DNA of 64,000 nucleotides from Roseovarius nubinhibens ISM (GCF_000152625.1 NZ_CH724156.1:2906602-2970601), one strand, 5' to 3'; shown: positions 8,107 through 17,425, counted from the first letter of the stretch. Numbers and translations are program-made. Notes: generated by a model not told the origin, from the sequence alone.

Positions 8107-9270
8107 ATGCGTATCGTCGACATCCGGGAGGTGACCAAGCCCATCGCGTCACCCATTCGCAACGCCTATATCGATTTCAGCAAGATGACCGCGAGCCTCG
8201 TGGCGGTGGTCACCGATGTGATCCGCGACGGGCGGCCGGTGGTGGGCTATGGGTTCAATTCCAACGGGCGCTATGGGCAGGGCGGGCTCATCCGCGAGCG
8301 GTTTCGCGACCGGGTGCTCGAGGCGGAGCCGACGAGCCTGTTGAGTGAGGCGGGCGACAATCTCTGCCCGCACAAGATCTGGGCCGCGATGATGCAGAAC
8401 GAAAAGCCCGGCGGCCATGGCGAGCGGTCGGTGGCGGTGGGCACCATTGATATGGCGGTCTGGGATGCGGTGGCGAAGATCGCGGAGAAGCCTCTGTTTC
8501 GGCTGCTGGCCGAGCGCGAGGGCGGCATGGCCGATCCGCGTGTCTTTGTCTATGCGGCGGGGGGCTATTACTATCCGGGCAAGGATGACAGCGCGTTGCG
8601 CCGCGAGATGCGATCCTATGTCGAGCGCGGCTATACTGTGGTCAAGATGAAGATCGGCGGCGCGTCCCTCGACGAGGATCAGCGCCGGATCGAGGCGGTT
8701 CTGGCGGAGGTCGGCGACGAGGCGCAGCTGGCGGTGGATGCCAATGGGCGGTTCGATCTCGAGACGGCGATTGCCTATGGGCGGATGCTCAGCCGCTATC
8801 CGATCTTCTGGTATGAAGAGATCGGCGATCCTCTCGACTATCAGCTACAGGCGGCGATGGCGGGCTATTACGCGCCGCCGATGGCCACGGGGGAGAACCT
8901 CTTTTCCCATCAGGATGCGCGCAATCTCTTGCGCTATGGCGGGATGCGGCCGGATCGGGATTGGCTTCAGTTCGACTGTGCGCTGTCCTACGGGCTGGTG
9001 GAATATCTGCGGACGCTGGAGGTGCTGGCCGAGGCGGGCTGGTCGCGGCGGCGGTGCATTCCGCATGGCGGCCATCAGATGTCTCTCAATATCGCGGCGG
9101 GGCTGGGGCTGGGCGGCAATGAGAGCTATCCGGACCTGTTTCAGCCCTATGGCGGCTTTCCCGATGGGGTCGAGGTCAAGGACGGCCACATCACCATGCC
9201 CGAGCTGCCCGGCATCGGGTTCGAGGGCAAGGGCGATCTGATCTCGGTGATGCGCGAACTAGCGCAGTAG
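8107..9270 (+). CDS. tarD: D(-)-tartrate dehydratase (enolase superfamily)
   Basis: A 387-residue enolase-superfamily protein that resembles Bradyrhizobium japonicum D-tartrate dehydratase almost throughout. That enzyme dehydrates D-tartrate to oxaloacetate. Active-site residues known there (K184, D213, E239, E265, H322) map with a constant two-residue offset to K182 in VVKMKIGG, D211 in AVDANGRF, E237 in FWYEEIG, E263 in ATGENLF and H320 in CIPHGGHQ. The N-terminal capping loop PIRNAYIDFSKMT is also conserved. A divergent LysR gene probably controls it. No tartrate transporter is adjacent. Confidence 0.9.
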   Translation: MRIVDIREVTKPIASPIRNAYIDFSKMTASLVAVVTDVIRDGRPVVGYGFNSNGRYGQGGLIRERFRDRVLEAEPTSLLSEAGDNLCPHKIWAAMMQNEKPGGHGERSVAVGTIDMAVWDAVAKIAEKPLFRLLAEREGGMADPRVFVYAAGGYYYPGKDDSALRREMRSYVERGYTVVKMKIGGASLDEDQRRIEAVLAEVGDEAQLAVDANGRFDLETAIAYGRMLSRYPIFWYEEIGDPLDYQLQAAMAGYYAPPMATGENLFSHQDARNLLRYGGMRPDRDWLQFDCALSYGLVEYLRTLEVLAEAGWSRRRCIPHGGHQMSLNIAAGLGLGGNESYPDLFQPYGGFPDGVEVKDGHITMPELPGIGFEGKGDLISVMRELAQ

Positions 9271-9277
9271 AGTGGGC

Positions 9278-9307
9278 GCCTGCGCGGGCGGTGAGGCCCG
9301 CGCAGGC
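9278..9307. terminator. GC-rich stem-loop between convergent tarD and glmS
   Basis: A perfect 11-base inverted repeat, GCCTGCGCGGG (9278-9288) with CCCGCGCAGGC (9297-9307), has an 8-base loop. It occupies the 51-base gap between convergent stop codons. There is no T-run on either side, so it may be a weak terminator or a transcript-end stabiliser. Confidence 0.5.
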
Positions 9308-9321
9308 CCGATTGGCCAAGC

Positions 9322-11142
9322 TTATTCGACGGTGACGGATTTCGCGAGGTTGCGCGGCTGATCCACATCCGTGCCCTTGGCGACGGCGGTGTGATAGGCC
9401 AGCAGCTGTGCCGGGATCGCATAGAGGATCGGGGTCAGCGCGTCGCGCACCGTCGGCATGACGATCTCTTGCCAGATGCCGTCGCGGGCGGTGTCGGCCC
9501 CGGCCTGATCGGTGATCAGCATCACCTTGCCGCCGCGCGCCATGACCTCTTGCATGTTCGACACGGTCTTGTCGAAGAGCGCATCCTTGGGGGCCATCAC
9601 CACCACCGGCATATGTTCGTCGATGAGCGCGATGGGCCCATGTTTGAGCTCGCCGCTGGCATAAGCTTCGGCATGGATGTAGCTGATTTCCTTGAGTTTC
9701 AATGCGCCTTCATGGGCGAGCGGATACATCATGCCACGGCCCAGGAAGAGCACATCCTTGGCCTGCGACAGACGCTGGGCGGCGGATTTGATCGTGCCTT
9801 CGACCTCGAGCGCGGTGTTGAGAACCGATGGCAGGTTGCGCAGGCTCGAGATCATATCCGCGAGCTCGTCATCACTCATCCGGCCGCGTTGATGGGCGGC
9901 CTCGAGCGCCATGAGGAAGAGCACGGTGAGCTGGCAGGTGAAGGCCTTGGTCGAGGCCACGCCGATTTCGACCCCGGCGAGGATGGGCAGGGCCACATCG
10001 CTTTCGCGGGCGATCGAGCTTTCGGGGACGTTGACCACGGAAAAGATGCGGTCGGCCTTGCCTTCGCAATAGCGCAGCGCCGCGAGCGTGTCGGCGGTCT
10101 CGCCCGATTGGCTCACGAAAAGCGCGGCGGTGCCGGGGGTCACGGGGGGCTGACGATAGCGGTATTCCGAGGCGATATCGACCTCGACCGGCATCCCGGC
10201 GAGCTGTTCGAACCAGTATTTCGCCGTCAGGCAAGCGAGATAGGCGGTGCCGCAGGCGACCATGGTGAAGCGTCCGATCTTGGTGAAATCGATGTCCGCG
10301 CCCAGGGTGATGCGGCCGGCCTCGGCGTCGATGTAATGGCTCAGCGCTTCGGAAATGACGAGCGGCTGCTCGGCGATTTCCTTGGCCATGAAATGTTTGT
10401 GCCCGGCCTTGTCGACCGCGCCGCTGTCGATATGGACCTGACGGATCTCGCGGTTGACCGGCGTGCCATTGGCATCGGTGATGCGCAGATCATGGCGCGA
10501 GACGACGGCGATGTCGCCCTCTTCGAGATAGGTGATCCGGTCGGTCATCGGGGCGAGCGCAATCGCGTCGGAGCCGACATACATCTCATCGTCGCCATAG
10601 CCCACGGCGAGCGGGCTGCCCTTGCGGGCGGCGATCAGCAGATCCTCTTCGCCGTCGAAGAGGAAGCAGAGCGCATAGGCGCCTTCGAGCTTGGCGATGG
10701 TGGCGCGGGCGGCCTCTTCGGGGCTCGCGCCCTGGGCCATCAGGTGATGGGTCATCAGCGCGACGGTTTCGGTGTCGGTATCGGTTTCATGGCCGATGCC
10801 GTTCTCGGCCAGTTCGGCGCGCAGCTCGCGGTAGTTTTCGATGATGCCGTTATGGACGACGGCCACCGGCCCGGCCTGATGCGGGTGGGTGTTCGACAGG
10901 TTGGGCGCGCCATGGGTGGCCCAGCGGGTGTGGCCGATCCCGGCCTTTCCGGCGAGCGGCTCATGGACGAGAAGATCGGAGAGGTTGACCAGCTTGCCCA
11001 CGGCGCGGCGGCGGTCGAGATTGCCCTCGTTCAGCGTGGCGATCCCGGCGCTGTCATAGCCGCGATATTCGAGCCGCTTGAGCGCCTCGACCAGTGTCGG
11101 CGCAACCTCGTGTTGACCCAAGATACCTACAATACCGCACAT
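9322..11142 (-). CDS. glmS: glutamine--fructose-6-phosphate aminotransferase GlmS
   Basis: A 606-residue GlmS, full length. It makes glucosamine-6-phosphate from fructose-6-phosphate and glutamine, the first step to UDP-GlcNAc for peptidoglycan and LPS. The N-terminal Ntn-type glutaminase starts MCGIVGILGQ with nucleophile Cys2. Two SIS sugar-isomerase domains follow (LFVSQSGETADTLAALR; LGRGMMYPLAHEGALKLKEI), and the C-terminus has the conserved QPRNLAKSVTVE. The start overlaps the glmU stop (TAATG), so the two pathway genes are coupled. No ribozyme is expected in this lineage and none was seen. Confidence 0.97.
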   Translation of the reverse strand: MCGIVGILGQHEVAPTLVEALKRLEYRGYDSAGIATLNEGNLDRRRAVGKLVNLSDLLVHEPLAGKAGIGHTRWATHGAPNLSNTHPHQAGPVAVVHNGIIENYRELRAELAENGIGHETDTDTETVALMTHHLMAQGASPEEAARATIAKLEGAYALCFLFDGEEDLLIAARKGSPLAVGYGDDEMYVGSDAIALAPMTDRITYLEEGDIAVVSRHDLRITDANGTPVNREIRQVHIDSGAVDKAGHKHFMAKEIAEQPLVISEALSHYIDAEAGRITLGADIDFTKIGRFTMVACGTAYLACLTAKYWFEQLAGMPVEVDIASEYRYRQPPVTPGTAALFVSQSGETADTLAALRYCEGKADRIFSVVNVPESSIARESDVALPILAGVEIGVASTKAFTCQLTVLFLMALEAAHQRGRMSDDELADMISSLRNLPSVLNTALEVEGTIKSAAQRLSQAKDVLFLGRGMMYPLAHEGALKLKEISYIHAEAYASGELKHGPIALIDEHMPVVVMAPKDALFDKTVSNMQEVMARGGKVMLITDQAGADTARDGIWQEIVMPTVRDALTPILYAIPAQLLAYHTAVAKGTDVDQPRNLAKSVTVE

Positions 11143-12497
11143 TATGCTGCTCCCTCATCGCGTTTTTTCTTTTTGGATTTTAGAATTTCGAACATTTTCT
11201 TGGCGAGGCCGGGTTTCACGACCTGATCGGCGCGGGCCAGGGCCAGCGCGTCATCCTCGACGTCGCGGGTGATCACCGAGCCCGAGGCGGTCATCGCCCC
11301 GTCGCCGACGCGCACCGGCGCCACGAGCATCGTGTCAGAGCCGATGAAGGCGCGTTTGCCGATCTCGGTGCGGTGCTTCATGACGCCATCGTAATTGCAG
11401 GTGACGGTGCCCGCGCCGATATTGGCATGCTCGCCCACCGAGGCATCGCCGATATAGCTCAGGTGGTTGACCTTGGCGCCCTCGTCGAGCGTGGCATTCT
11501 TGATCTCGACGAAATTGCCGATGCGCACATCTTCGGCAAGCTCGGTGCCGGGGCGCAGCCGCGCATAGGGGCCGATGATGCCGCCGCGCGAGACGTGGCA
11601 GCCTTCGAGATGGGAAAAGGCGCGGATGCGTGCGCCGCTCTCAACCGTGACGCCGGGGCCAAAGACCACGTTGGGTTCGACCACCGTGTCGCGGCCGATG
11701 ACCGTGTCATAGGCGAAATAGACGGTTTCGGGGGCGGCAAGGGTCACGCCGTCCTCCATCGCGATCTGGCGCATCCGGGCCTGAAACACGGCCTCGGCGG
11801 CGGCGAGATCGGCGCGCGAGTTGACGCCGAGCGTTTCGGCTTCGTCGCAGGCGATGGCGGTGGCCGAGAGACCGCGGGCGCGGGCCACTTCGACGATGTC
11901 GGTGAGGTAATATTCGCCAGAGGCATTGTCATTGCCGACCGCCTCGATCAGCGAAAAGAGCGTCTCGGTCTTGGCCATGACCACGCCCGAGTTGCAGAAG
12001 GTGATGGCGCGTTCCGTGTCGCTTGCGTCCTTGAATTCAACGATCCGGTCGAGCCTCTCGCCCGACATCACCAGCCGACCGTAGCGGCCGGGGTCAGCCG
12101 CCTCAAAGCCCAGGATCACCACATCATGCGCGGCGCGGGCCTCAGCCATGCGCGAGAGCGTTTCGGGCAGGATAAAGGGCGTGTCGCCATAGAGCACGAC
12201 GGCATCGCCCGGGTGATCGCCCAAGAGCGGCGCGGCCTGCGCCACCGCATGCGCGGTGCCGAGCTGTTCGGTTTGCAGCGCGACCTGAGCCTCGTCATCA
12301 TAGTCTTGGGTGGCGGCGGTCACCGCCTCGGCGCCGTGGCCCGCGACCACGACGGTGCGGTCCGGTTCCAACAGCTGACCCGCGCGCAGCGCGTGGTGCA
12401 GCATCGGCGCACCCGCGATCTGATGGAGGACTTTTGGTAAATCAGAATTCATGCGCGTGCCTTTACCGGCCGCAAGAACTATCAAAGCTACAGACAT
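11142..12497 (-). CDS. glmU: bifunctional GlmU
   Basis: A 451-residue GlmU. The N-terminal uridylyltransferase domain has the nucleotide-binding LAAGKGTRMNSDLPKVLH at residues ~8-25. The C-terminal half is a left-handed beta-helix of hexapeptide repeats carrying the acetyltransferase (RLRPGTEL, HLSYIGDASVG, GAGTVTCNYDG). It converts glucosamine-1-phosphate to UDP-GlcNAc. The start MSVALIV at 12497 is where homology begins; the frame is open further upstream without similarity. It is coupled to glmS by a TAATG overlap and divergent from the phosphatase gene. Confidence 0.96.
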   Translation of the reverse strand: MSVALIVLAAGKGTRMNSDLPKVLHQIAGAPMLHHALRAGQLLEPDRTVVVAGHGAEAVTAATQDYDDEAQVALQTEQLGTAHAVAQAAPLLGDHPGDAVVLYGDTPFILPETLSRMAEARAAHDVVILGFEAADPGRYGRLVMSGERLDRIVEFKDASDTERAITFCNSGVVMAKTETLFSLIEAVGNDNASGEYYLTDIVEVARARGLSATAIACDEAETLGVNSRADLAAAEAVFQARMRQIAMEDGVTLAAPETVYFAYDTVIGRDTVVEPNVVFGPGVTVESGARIRAFSHLEGCHVSRGGIIGPYARLRPGTELAEDVRIGNFVEIKNATLDEGAKVNHLSYIGDASVGEHANIGAGTVTCNYDGVMKHRTEIGKRAFIGSDTMLVAPVRVGDGAMTASGSVITRDVEDDALALARADQVVKPGLAKKMFEILKSKKKKRDEGAA

Positions 12498-12639
12498 ACA
12501 GGATTCTCTTCGCGTTTTAATTGCTGCCGTTTTATCCGCTGGCAGGTCTGGCGCAAGCTTTGTATGGATCAAAGAAGATTGCGGAATGTAACAGGTTTCG
12601 GCGGTTTCGCGCCAGATCCTGTAGAGAAGGGAGCACAGC

Positions 12640-13308
12640 ATGGTCCAGACGGTGATTTTCGACCTCGATGGGACGCTGGCCGATACGAGCGGCGATCTGA
12701 TCGCGGCGGCGAATGCCTGTTTCCGGTCGATGGGCGAGGTCGATCAGCTCCATCCGGAGCGCGATGCGCGGGCCGCGCTCCGGGGCGGGCGGGCGATGCT
12801 GACCCTTGGATTCGAGCGGCTGGGCCGGGGCGGCGATACGGCGCTGGTCGACAGCTATTACAAGCCCTTGCTCGATCATTACGAGACCGCCATCGACACC
12901 CATACGCGGTTCTATCCCGGGGCGCTCGAGACGGCGGCGCTGTTGCGGGCCGAGGGCTGGAAGCTCGCGGTCTGTACCAACAAGCCCGAGTATCTCGCGC
13001 ATCTGCTGCTGACCCGGATGGGGGTGCTCGATGCGTTCGACGCGCTGGTCGGCGCCGACACGCTGCCGGTGCGCAAGCCGGACCCCGAGCCTCTGCGCGA
13101 GGCGGCGCGGCGGGCCGGCGGCGATCCGGCGCGGGCGGTGATGGTGGGCGATACGCTCACCGATCATGCCACGGCGCGGGCGGCGGGCGTGCCGTCGATC
13201 CTGGTGAATTTCGGCCCCGGCGGCGAGGATGTGGCGGCGCTCGAACCCGATGCGATCCTCGGCAGTTACGAGGAATTGCCCGCGATCCTGCGGCGCGTCG
13301 TCGGATAG
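12640..13308 (+). CDS. gph: HAD-IA hydrolase, phosphoglycolate phosphatase-like
   Basis: A 222-residue haloacid-dehalogenase subfamily IA phosphatase. Motif I is FDLDGTLADT with catalytic Asp, motif II the VCTNKPE region, motif III Lys in VRKPDPEPL, and motif IV VGDTLTDHATA. Length and motifs fit phosphoglycolate phosphatase, which removes 2-phosphoglycolate formed in DNA repair or photorespiration; related specificities cannot be excluded. GAAGGGAGCACAGC supplies the ribosome-binding site. The gene is divergent from glmU, with 142 bases between starts. Confidence 0.85.
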   Translation: MVQTVIFDLDGTLADTSGDLIAAANACFRSMGEVDQLHPERDARAALRGGRAMLTLGFERLGRGGDTALVDSYYKPLLDHYETAIDTHTRFYPGALETAALLRAEGWKLAVCTNKPEYLAHLLLTRMGVLDAFDALVGADTLPVRKPDPEPLREAARRAGGDPARAVMVGDTLTDHATARAAGVPSILVNFGPGGEDVAALEPDAILGSYEELPAILRRVVG

Positions 13309-13387
13309 TCCGAAACCATCCGTCGGCTAATCGAAAAGATCATCAGCCCTGATTGACCGGCGCAGCAAGTGACCTCAGGGTGGCGAT

Positions 13388-14581
13388 ATGACAGAGCGAT
13401 TCACAGGCAATTTCACCCAGCAGGAACCGATCCCCGACGAGGGTATCGCGGCGGCGCTCGAGGTGATGAAATCGGGGCGGTTGCACCGCTATAATCTGGT
13501 GGGCGACGAGGTCGGCGAGACCGGGATGCTCGAGCGCGAATTCGCGGCCTATACGGGGGCGAAATATGCGCTGGCGGTGGCCTCGGGGGGCTATGCCATG
13601 GCCACGGCGCTGCGCGCGATTGGCGTGAAGCCGGGGGAGAAGGTGCTCACCAATGCCTTTACGCTGGCACCTGTCCCGGGTGCGATTGCCAGCATGGGCG
13701 CGGTGCCGGTCTTTGTCGGCGTGACCGAGGGGCTGACCATCGATCTCGAGGATCTCGAGGCCAAGCTCGGTCAGGCGCAGGTCTTGATGCTCAGCCATAT
13801 GCGGGGCCATCTGTGCGACATGGATCGGCTGATGGCGCTGTGCAATGACGCGGGCGTCACGGTGATCGAGGATTGCGCCCATACGATGGGGGCCGCGTGG
13901 CGCGGTGTGCCGTCGGGGCGGCATGGGCTCATCGGCTGTTATTCGACCCAGACTTACAAACATATGAATTCGGGCGAGGGCGGGCTCTTCGTCACCGATG
14001 ATGACGAGGTCATGGCGCGGGCGACGATCCTGTCGGGGTCCTACATGCTCTATGGGCGCAATGGCACGGTGCCGCCGGCCGAGGTGTTCGAAGAGGTGAA
14101 ATATCACACGCCGAACGTCTCGGGGCGGATGGATCATCTGCGCGCGGCGATCCTGCGGCCACAGCTGGCCCGGCTCGATGCGCAATGCGCGGCGTGGAAT
14201 GCCCGCTATCAGGCGGTCGAGGCGGGGCTGCGCGACACAGGCGGTCTCACCATCGTGGAGCGGCCTGAGGAGGAGACCTATGTCGGCTCGTCCATCCAGT
14301 TCCTGCTGCTCGATTGGAGCGAGGCCAAGATCGACGAGGTGGTGAGCCGCTGCAAGGCGCGGGGGGTCGAGCTCAAATGGTTTGGCGGGGCCGAGCCCGC
14401 GGGCTTTACCAGCCGCTATGACAGCTGGCGCTATGCGCCGAGCGAGCGGATGCCAAAGAGCGACCGTATTCTGAAGGGCATTCTCGACATGCGCCTGCCG
14501 CTGACCTTCTCGGTTGAGGATTGCGCGCTGATCGCGCGGATCATCCGCGCCGAGGTGAGCGCGGTCTATCAGGCGGGATAG
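13388..14581 (+). CDS. DegT/DnrJ/EryC1/StrS family aminotransferase
   Basis: A 397-residue fold type I PLP enzyme of the DegT/DnrJ/EryC1/StrS group. Visible are the cofactor-phosphate region VASGGYAMATALRAI, the VIEDCAHTMGA segment with the PLP-ring Asp, and the candidate Schiff-base Lys in YSTQTYKHMNSGEGG. Family members usually transaminate keto-sugars for surface polysaccharides or antibiotics, but no sugar-nucleotide genes are nearby. The motif around the Lys (TYKHMNSGEGG) departs from the common SFFPTKNLG pattern, so the substrate may be atypical. It converges on the small flavin-binding protein gene. Confidence 0.83.
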   Translation: MTERFTGNFTQQEPIPDEGIAAALEVMKSGRLHRYNLVGDEVGETGMLEREFAAYTGAKYALAVASGGYAMATALRAIGVKPGEKVLTNAFTLAPVPGAIASMGAVPVFVGVTEGLTIDLEDLEAKLGQAQVLMLSHMRGHLCDMDRLMALCNDAGVTVIEDCAHTMGAAWRGVPSGRHGLIGCYSTQTYKHMNSGEGGLFVTDDDEVMARATILSGSYMLYGRNGTVPPAEVFEEVKYHTPNVSGRMDHLRAAILRPQLARLDAQCAAWNARYQAVEAGLRDTGGLTIVERPEEETYVGSSIQFLLLDWSEAKIDEVVSRCKARGVELKWFGGAEPAGFTSRYDSWRYAPSERMPKSDRILKGILDMRLPLTFSVEDCALIARIIRAEVSAVYQAG

Positions 14582-14595
14582 GCGGGATCAGACGC

Positions 14596-15066
14596 TTAGA
14601 ACTCGAGAATCTCATGTTCGCCGAGATCGGGAGACCCGGCGGTGAGATTTGCCATGGCGAATTGATAGAGCGACTGGGTCGTGCCCTTGGTGGCCCAGAT
14701 CTCGGCCCGGGTCGGGCGAAAGGCCACGAGACAGACCCGATCATCGTCGCGCCCGCCCTCGAACCAGGCGGTGGCCATCGGCGTCCAGATGTCATCGAGC
14801 TTGTCCCGGCTGGTCTCGACCGAGAGCTGGCCGTCGATCGTGGCATAGAGCTTGGCATCCGGGCTGCTCACCACATGGCGGGCTTTGGCGCGACGATTGG
14901 CGGCCTCAGCCACGTCGCTTGCCTTGTCGGTGAGAAACCAGAGCGCGTTGTCTTCGCTGCGCACGGCATGGGCCATGGGGCGCGGATCGGCCCCGTCAGG
15001 GATCAACATACCGGCCCGGATCTCGGACAGGCGTTTCCAGAATATGGCCTTGTTCCCTGAGTTCAT
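14596..15066 (-). CDS. pyridoxamine 5'-phosphate oxidase-like general stress protein
   Basis: A 156-residue split-barrel flavin-binding protein of the general-stress-protein-26 group (PNPOx-like). Features are GMLIPDGADPRPMAHAVR near the N-terminus, a central LWFLTDKASDVAEAANRR, and the C-terminal RAEIWATKGTTQSLYQFA. Such proteins bind FMN or FAD and are linked to stress responses; a specific reaction is not established. It is divergent from the uspA gene, another stress gene, across a 217-base AT-rich spacer, which suggests shared control. Confidence 0.82.
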   Translation of the reverse strand: MNSGNKAIFWKRLSEIRAGMLIPDGADPRPMAHAVRSEDNALWFLTDKASDVAEAANRRAKARHVVSSPDAKLYATIDGQLSVETSRDKLDDIWTPMATAWFEGGRDDDRVCLVAFRPTRAEIWATKGTTQSLYQFAMANLTAGSPDLGEHEILEF

Positions 15067-15283
15067 GATCTCTCCGGTTTTCGGGTGTTGGGAGCCAACG
15101 CGAGCGCCGGGGAATTTGTTCCGAATTTTTTCGAAATTATTCTACCTAAAGTTATCTGGACCTAATTCCGAATGCATTTTGGCCCTATTGCCCGGAGATT
15201 TCCCTTGCGTAAGGTGGTGGGCAGCCTCGTTGAGCTCTGTCGCGATATGGCGCTCGGGGGCCCCCAAGTGGAGTAAAGGTACG
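15067..15283. promoter_or_regulatory. divergent intergenic region between stress genes
   Basis: This 217-base spacer separates the divergent PNPOx-like and uspA genes. Its left half is unusually AT-rich for the window and holds TTCCGAATTTTTTCGAAATT (15118-15137), which contains TTCGAA symmetry. It must carry both promoters, but no convincing -35/-10 pair can be chosen. Confidence 0.4.
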
Positions 15284-15718
15284 ATGGATAATGTTGTATT
15301 GCTCGCTGTCGATGGCAGCGCCGGATCGGATCGGGCGCTCGACCATGCCCTGAAACGGGCCAAGACCGCGGGATCAAAGCTGGTGATCGCTTTTGTCATC
15401 GAATGGTCGCCCTACACCTTCAACACACCGGAAGAAAACGCCCAGCGCCACGAGCGCCGGGAGGCCGAGATCGACCGCGCAAATGAGATGGTGGTGGCGC
15501 CGGCGCTGGCCCGTGTCACCGGCGAAGGGATCGAGGCCGAGGGCGTGGTGCGCCATGGCCAACCCGCCGAAACCCTGATCCGGCTCGCCCGCGATCACAA
15601 CGCCGCGCAGATCGTCATCGGTCGGCGCGGGCAGGGTGGGCTCAAATCGCTGATCTTTGGCTCGGTGGCGGGCAACCTGATCCAGACCGCGCCGGTTCCG
15701 GTCGTCGTTGTGCCGTAA
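15284..15718 (+). CDS. universal stress protein UspA family
   Basis: A 144-residue single-domain universal stress protein. It starts MDNVVLLAVDGSAGSDRAL, the conserved first strand and nucleotide-facing Asp. It ends with the ATP-binding type motif IGRRGQGGLKSLIFGSVA followed by QTAPVPVVVVP. ATG 15284 is chosen because homology begins there; the frame is open upstream. It lies 59 bases before the sodium:alanine symporter gene and may be co-transcribed with it, as UspA domains often accompany transporters. Confidence 0.88.
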   Translation: MDNVVLLAVDGSAGSDRALDHALKRAKTAGSKLVIAFVIEWSPYTFNTPEENAQRHERREAEIDRANEMVVAPALARVTGEGIEAEGVVRHGQPAETLIRLARDHNAAQIVIGRRGQGGLKSLIFGSVAGNLIQTAPVPVVVVP

Positions 15719-15777
15719 CGGATCAAGCAAGGACCGAAGGCAAATACCCAAAAAATAAAACGACAAGGAGGTGCGTG

Positions 15778-17280
15778 ATGACACGTGTACTGATGCTGCT
15801 GCTGGCGGCGGTTCTATTTAGCGGTCCGGCCCATGCCGGGATCGACGATGCGATCAACAATTTCACCGCGCCGATTGCGACGGTGATCGGGCAGATCGTC
15901 TTTTTCAAGATCACCATTGCCGGGGCCGAGCTGCCGCTCGTGGTGCTGTGGCTGGTGGCGGGGGCGGTGTTCTTTACCTTCTACATGGGGTTCGTGAACA
16001 TCCGTGGTTTCGGCCATGCGATCCGGCTGGTGCGGGGCGATTATGCCGATCCCGACAGCGCCGGGGAGGTGAGCCACTTTCAGGCGCTGGCGACGGCCGT
16101 GTCGGGCACGGTGGGCATCGGCAATATCGGCGGGGTCGCGGTGGCGGTGACCGTCGGCGGCGCGGGCGCGACCTTTTGGCTGATCGTGGCCGGGTTCCTC
16201 GGCATGTCGACCAAATTCGTCGAATGTACGCTGGGCGTGAAATACCGCAATGAGAACCCCGACGCCTCGGTGTCCGGTGGTCCGATGTATTATCTCCGCC
16301 AAGGTCTGAGCGAGCGGGGCATGCCGGGATTTGGCAAGTTCATGGGCACGCTCTATGCCATCGGGATTTTTGTCGGAGCGCTTGGCATCGGCAATATGTT
16401 CCAGTCGAACCAGGCCTATGTGCAGCTCAACAATGTGGCGGGCGGGGCGCTTGACGGCTATGGCTGGCTGGTGGGGCTCATCCTCGCCTGTATCGTATTT
16501 TCGGTGATCATCGGCGGTATCAAATCCATCGCCAGCGTGACCGAAAAGATCGTGCCCTTCATGGCGGTGTTCTACTGTGTCTTTGCGCTCATCGTGATCA
16601 TGATGAACGGCTCGGCCATTCCGCAGGCCATTGCCAATATCTTTACCGGCGCCTTTACCGGCGAAGGTGTGGCAGGCGGGGCGCTTGGCGCGCTGATCAT
16701 CGGGTTTCAGCGGGCGGTGTTCTCGAATGAGGCGGGCATTGGCTCGGCCTCGATCGCCCATGCCGCGGTGCGGACGGATGAGCCGGTGACCGAAGGCTAT
16801 GTCTCGCTGCTCGAGCCGTTTATCGACACGATCGTGATCTGTACCATCACCGCGCTGGTGATCGGGACGAGCCAGGTGGCCGACCCGAATTTCGCAGGTG
16901 ACGCCACCGGCATTGCCATGACCTCGGCCGCGTTCGAGCGTCAGCTGAGCTGGTTCCCCATCCCGCTGGCCTTTGCCGGTCTGCTCTTTGCCTTCTCGAC
17001 CATGATCTCGTGGTCCTACTATGGGCTCAAGGGCTGGACCTATCTCTTTGGCGAGGGGGAAATGGGGCAGAACGGCTATAAGGTGCTCTACTGCCTGTTC
17101 GTTGTGCTCGGCTGTGTCGTGCAGCTCGGTCCGATCCTCGATATCTCGGATGCGCTGGTCTTCCTGATCTGTGTGCCGAACATCCTCGGGCTCTATTTCC
17201 TGGCGCCGATCGTCAAGCGGGAGATGCAATCCTACATGGCGCGGCTGGAAAGCGGCGAGATCAAGAGCTTTCGGCACTGA
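15778..17280 (+). CDS. sodium:alanine symporter family protein (AGCS)
   Basis: A 500-residue AGCS-family transporter importing alanine or glycine with Na+ across the inner membrane. About eleven membrane segments are visible, with family motifs GTVGIGNIGGVAVAV, GGPMYYLRQGL and FSNEAGIGSASIAHAA. It begins with a cleavable-looking signal (MTRVLMLLLAAVLF... AHAG), seen in some alphaproteobacterial members. ATG 15778 is chosen over GTG 15775 because AAGGAGG ends seven bases upstream. A strong intrinsic terminator follows. Confidence 0.92.
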   Translation: MTRVLMLLLAAVLFSGPAHAGIDDAINNFTAPIATVIGQIVFFKITIAGAELPLVVLWLVAGAVFFTFYMGFVNIRGFGHAIRLVRGDYADPDSAGEVSHFQALATAVSGTVGIGNIGGVAVAVTVGGAGATFWLIVAGFLGMSTKFVECTLGVKYRNENPDASVSGGPMYYLRQGLSERGMPGFGKFMGTLYAIGIFVGALGIGNMFQSNQAYVQLNNVAGGALDGYGWLVGLILACIVFSVIIGGIKSIASVTEKIVPFMAVFYCVFALIVIMMNGSAIPQAIANIFTGAFTGEGVAGGALGALIIGFQRAVFSNEAGIGSASIAHAAVRTDEPVTEGYVSLLEPFIDTIVICTITALVIGTSQVADPNFAGDATGIAMTSAAFERQLSWFPIPLAFAGLLFAFSTMISWSYYGLKGWTYLFGEGEMGQNGYKVLYCLFVVLGCVVQLGPILDISDALVFLICVPNILGLYFLAPIVKREMQSYMARLESGEIKSFRH

Positions 17281-17300
17281 TCGCTGAGACATGGAGATCA

Positions 17301-17330
17301 AGCCCCGGCCACTGCGCCGGGGCTTTTTTG
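17301..17330 (+). terminator. rho-independent terminator after AGCS gene
   Basis: AGCCCCGGC (17301-17309) pairs perfectly with GCCGGGGCT (17316-17324) around a 6-base loop, followed at once by TTTTTT. It lies 21 bases after the symporter stop and separates it from the leucine-degradation operon. Confidence 0.9.
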
Positions 17331-17359
17331 TTTGCAAGGCGCCGGGGCAGAGGGAATCG

Positions 17360-17403
17360 TTGACGCGATGGGGTGGCTGTCGTTGTAAATGAACAAGCGT
17401 TCA
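17360..17403 (+). promoter_or_regulatory. liu operon promoter with TetR-type operator
   Basis: TTGACG (17360-17365) and TGTAAA (17384-17389) are spaced 18 bases as a sigma-70-like pair. Immediately after is the perfect inverted repeat TGAAC-AAGC-GTTCA (17390-17403), where transcription should begin. The site has the size and symmetry of a TetR-family operator, consistent with repression lifted by a CoA thioester or other pathway intermediate. No regulator gene is in the window. Confidence 0.55.
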
Positions 17404-17425
17404 ATAAACTTTGGGAGGTTTGGGG

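Noticed and set aside
9322-9400. glmS ribozyme
   Set aside because: glmS is preceded directly by glmU with overlapping codons, leaving no leader for a ribozyme, and the element is known from Firmicutes-type genomes.
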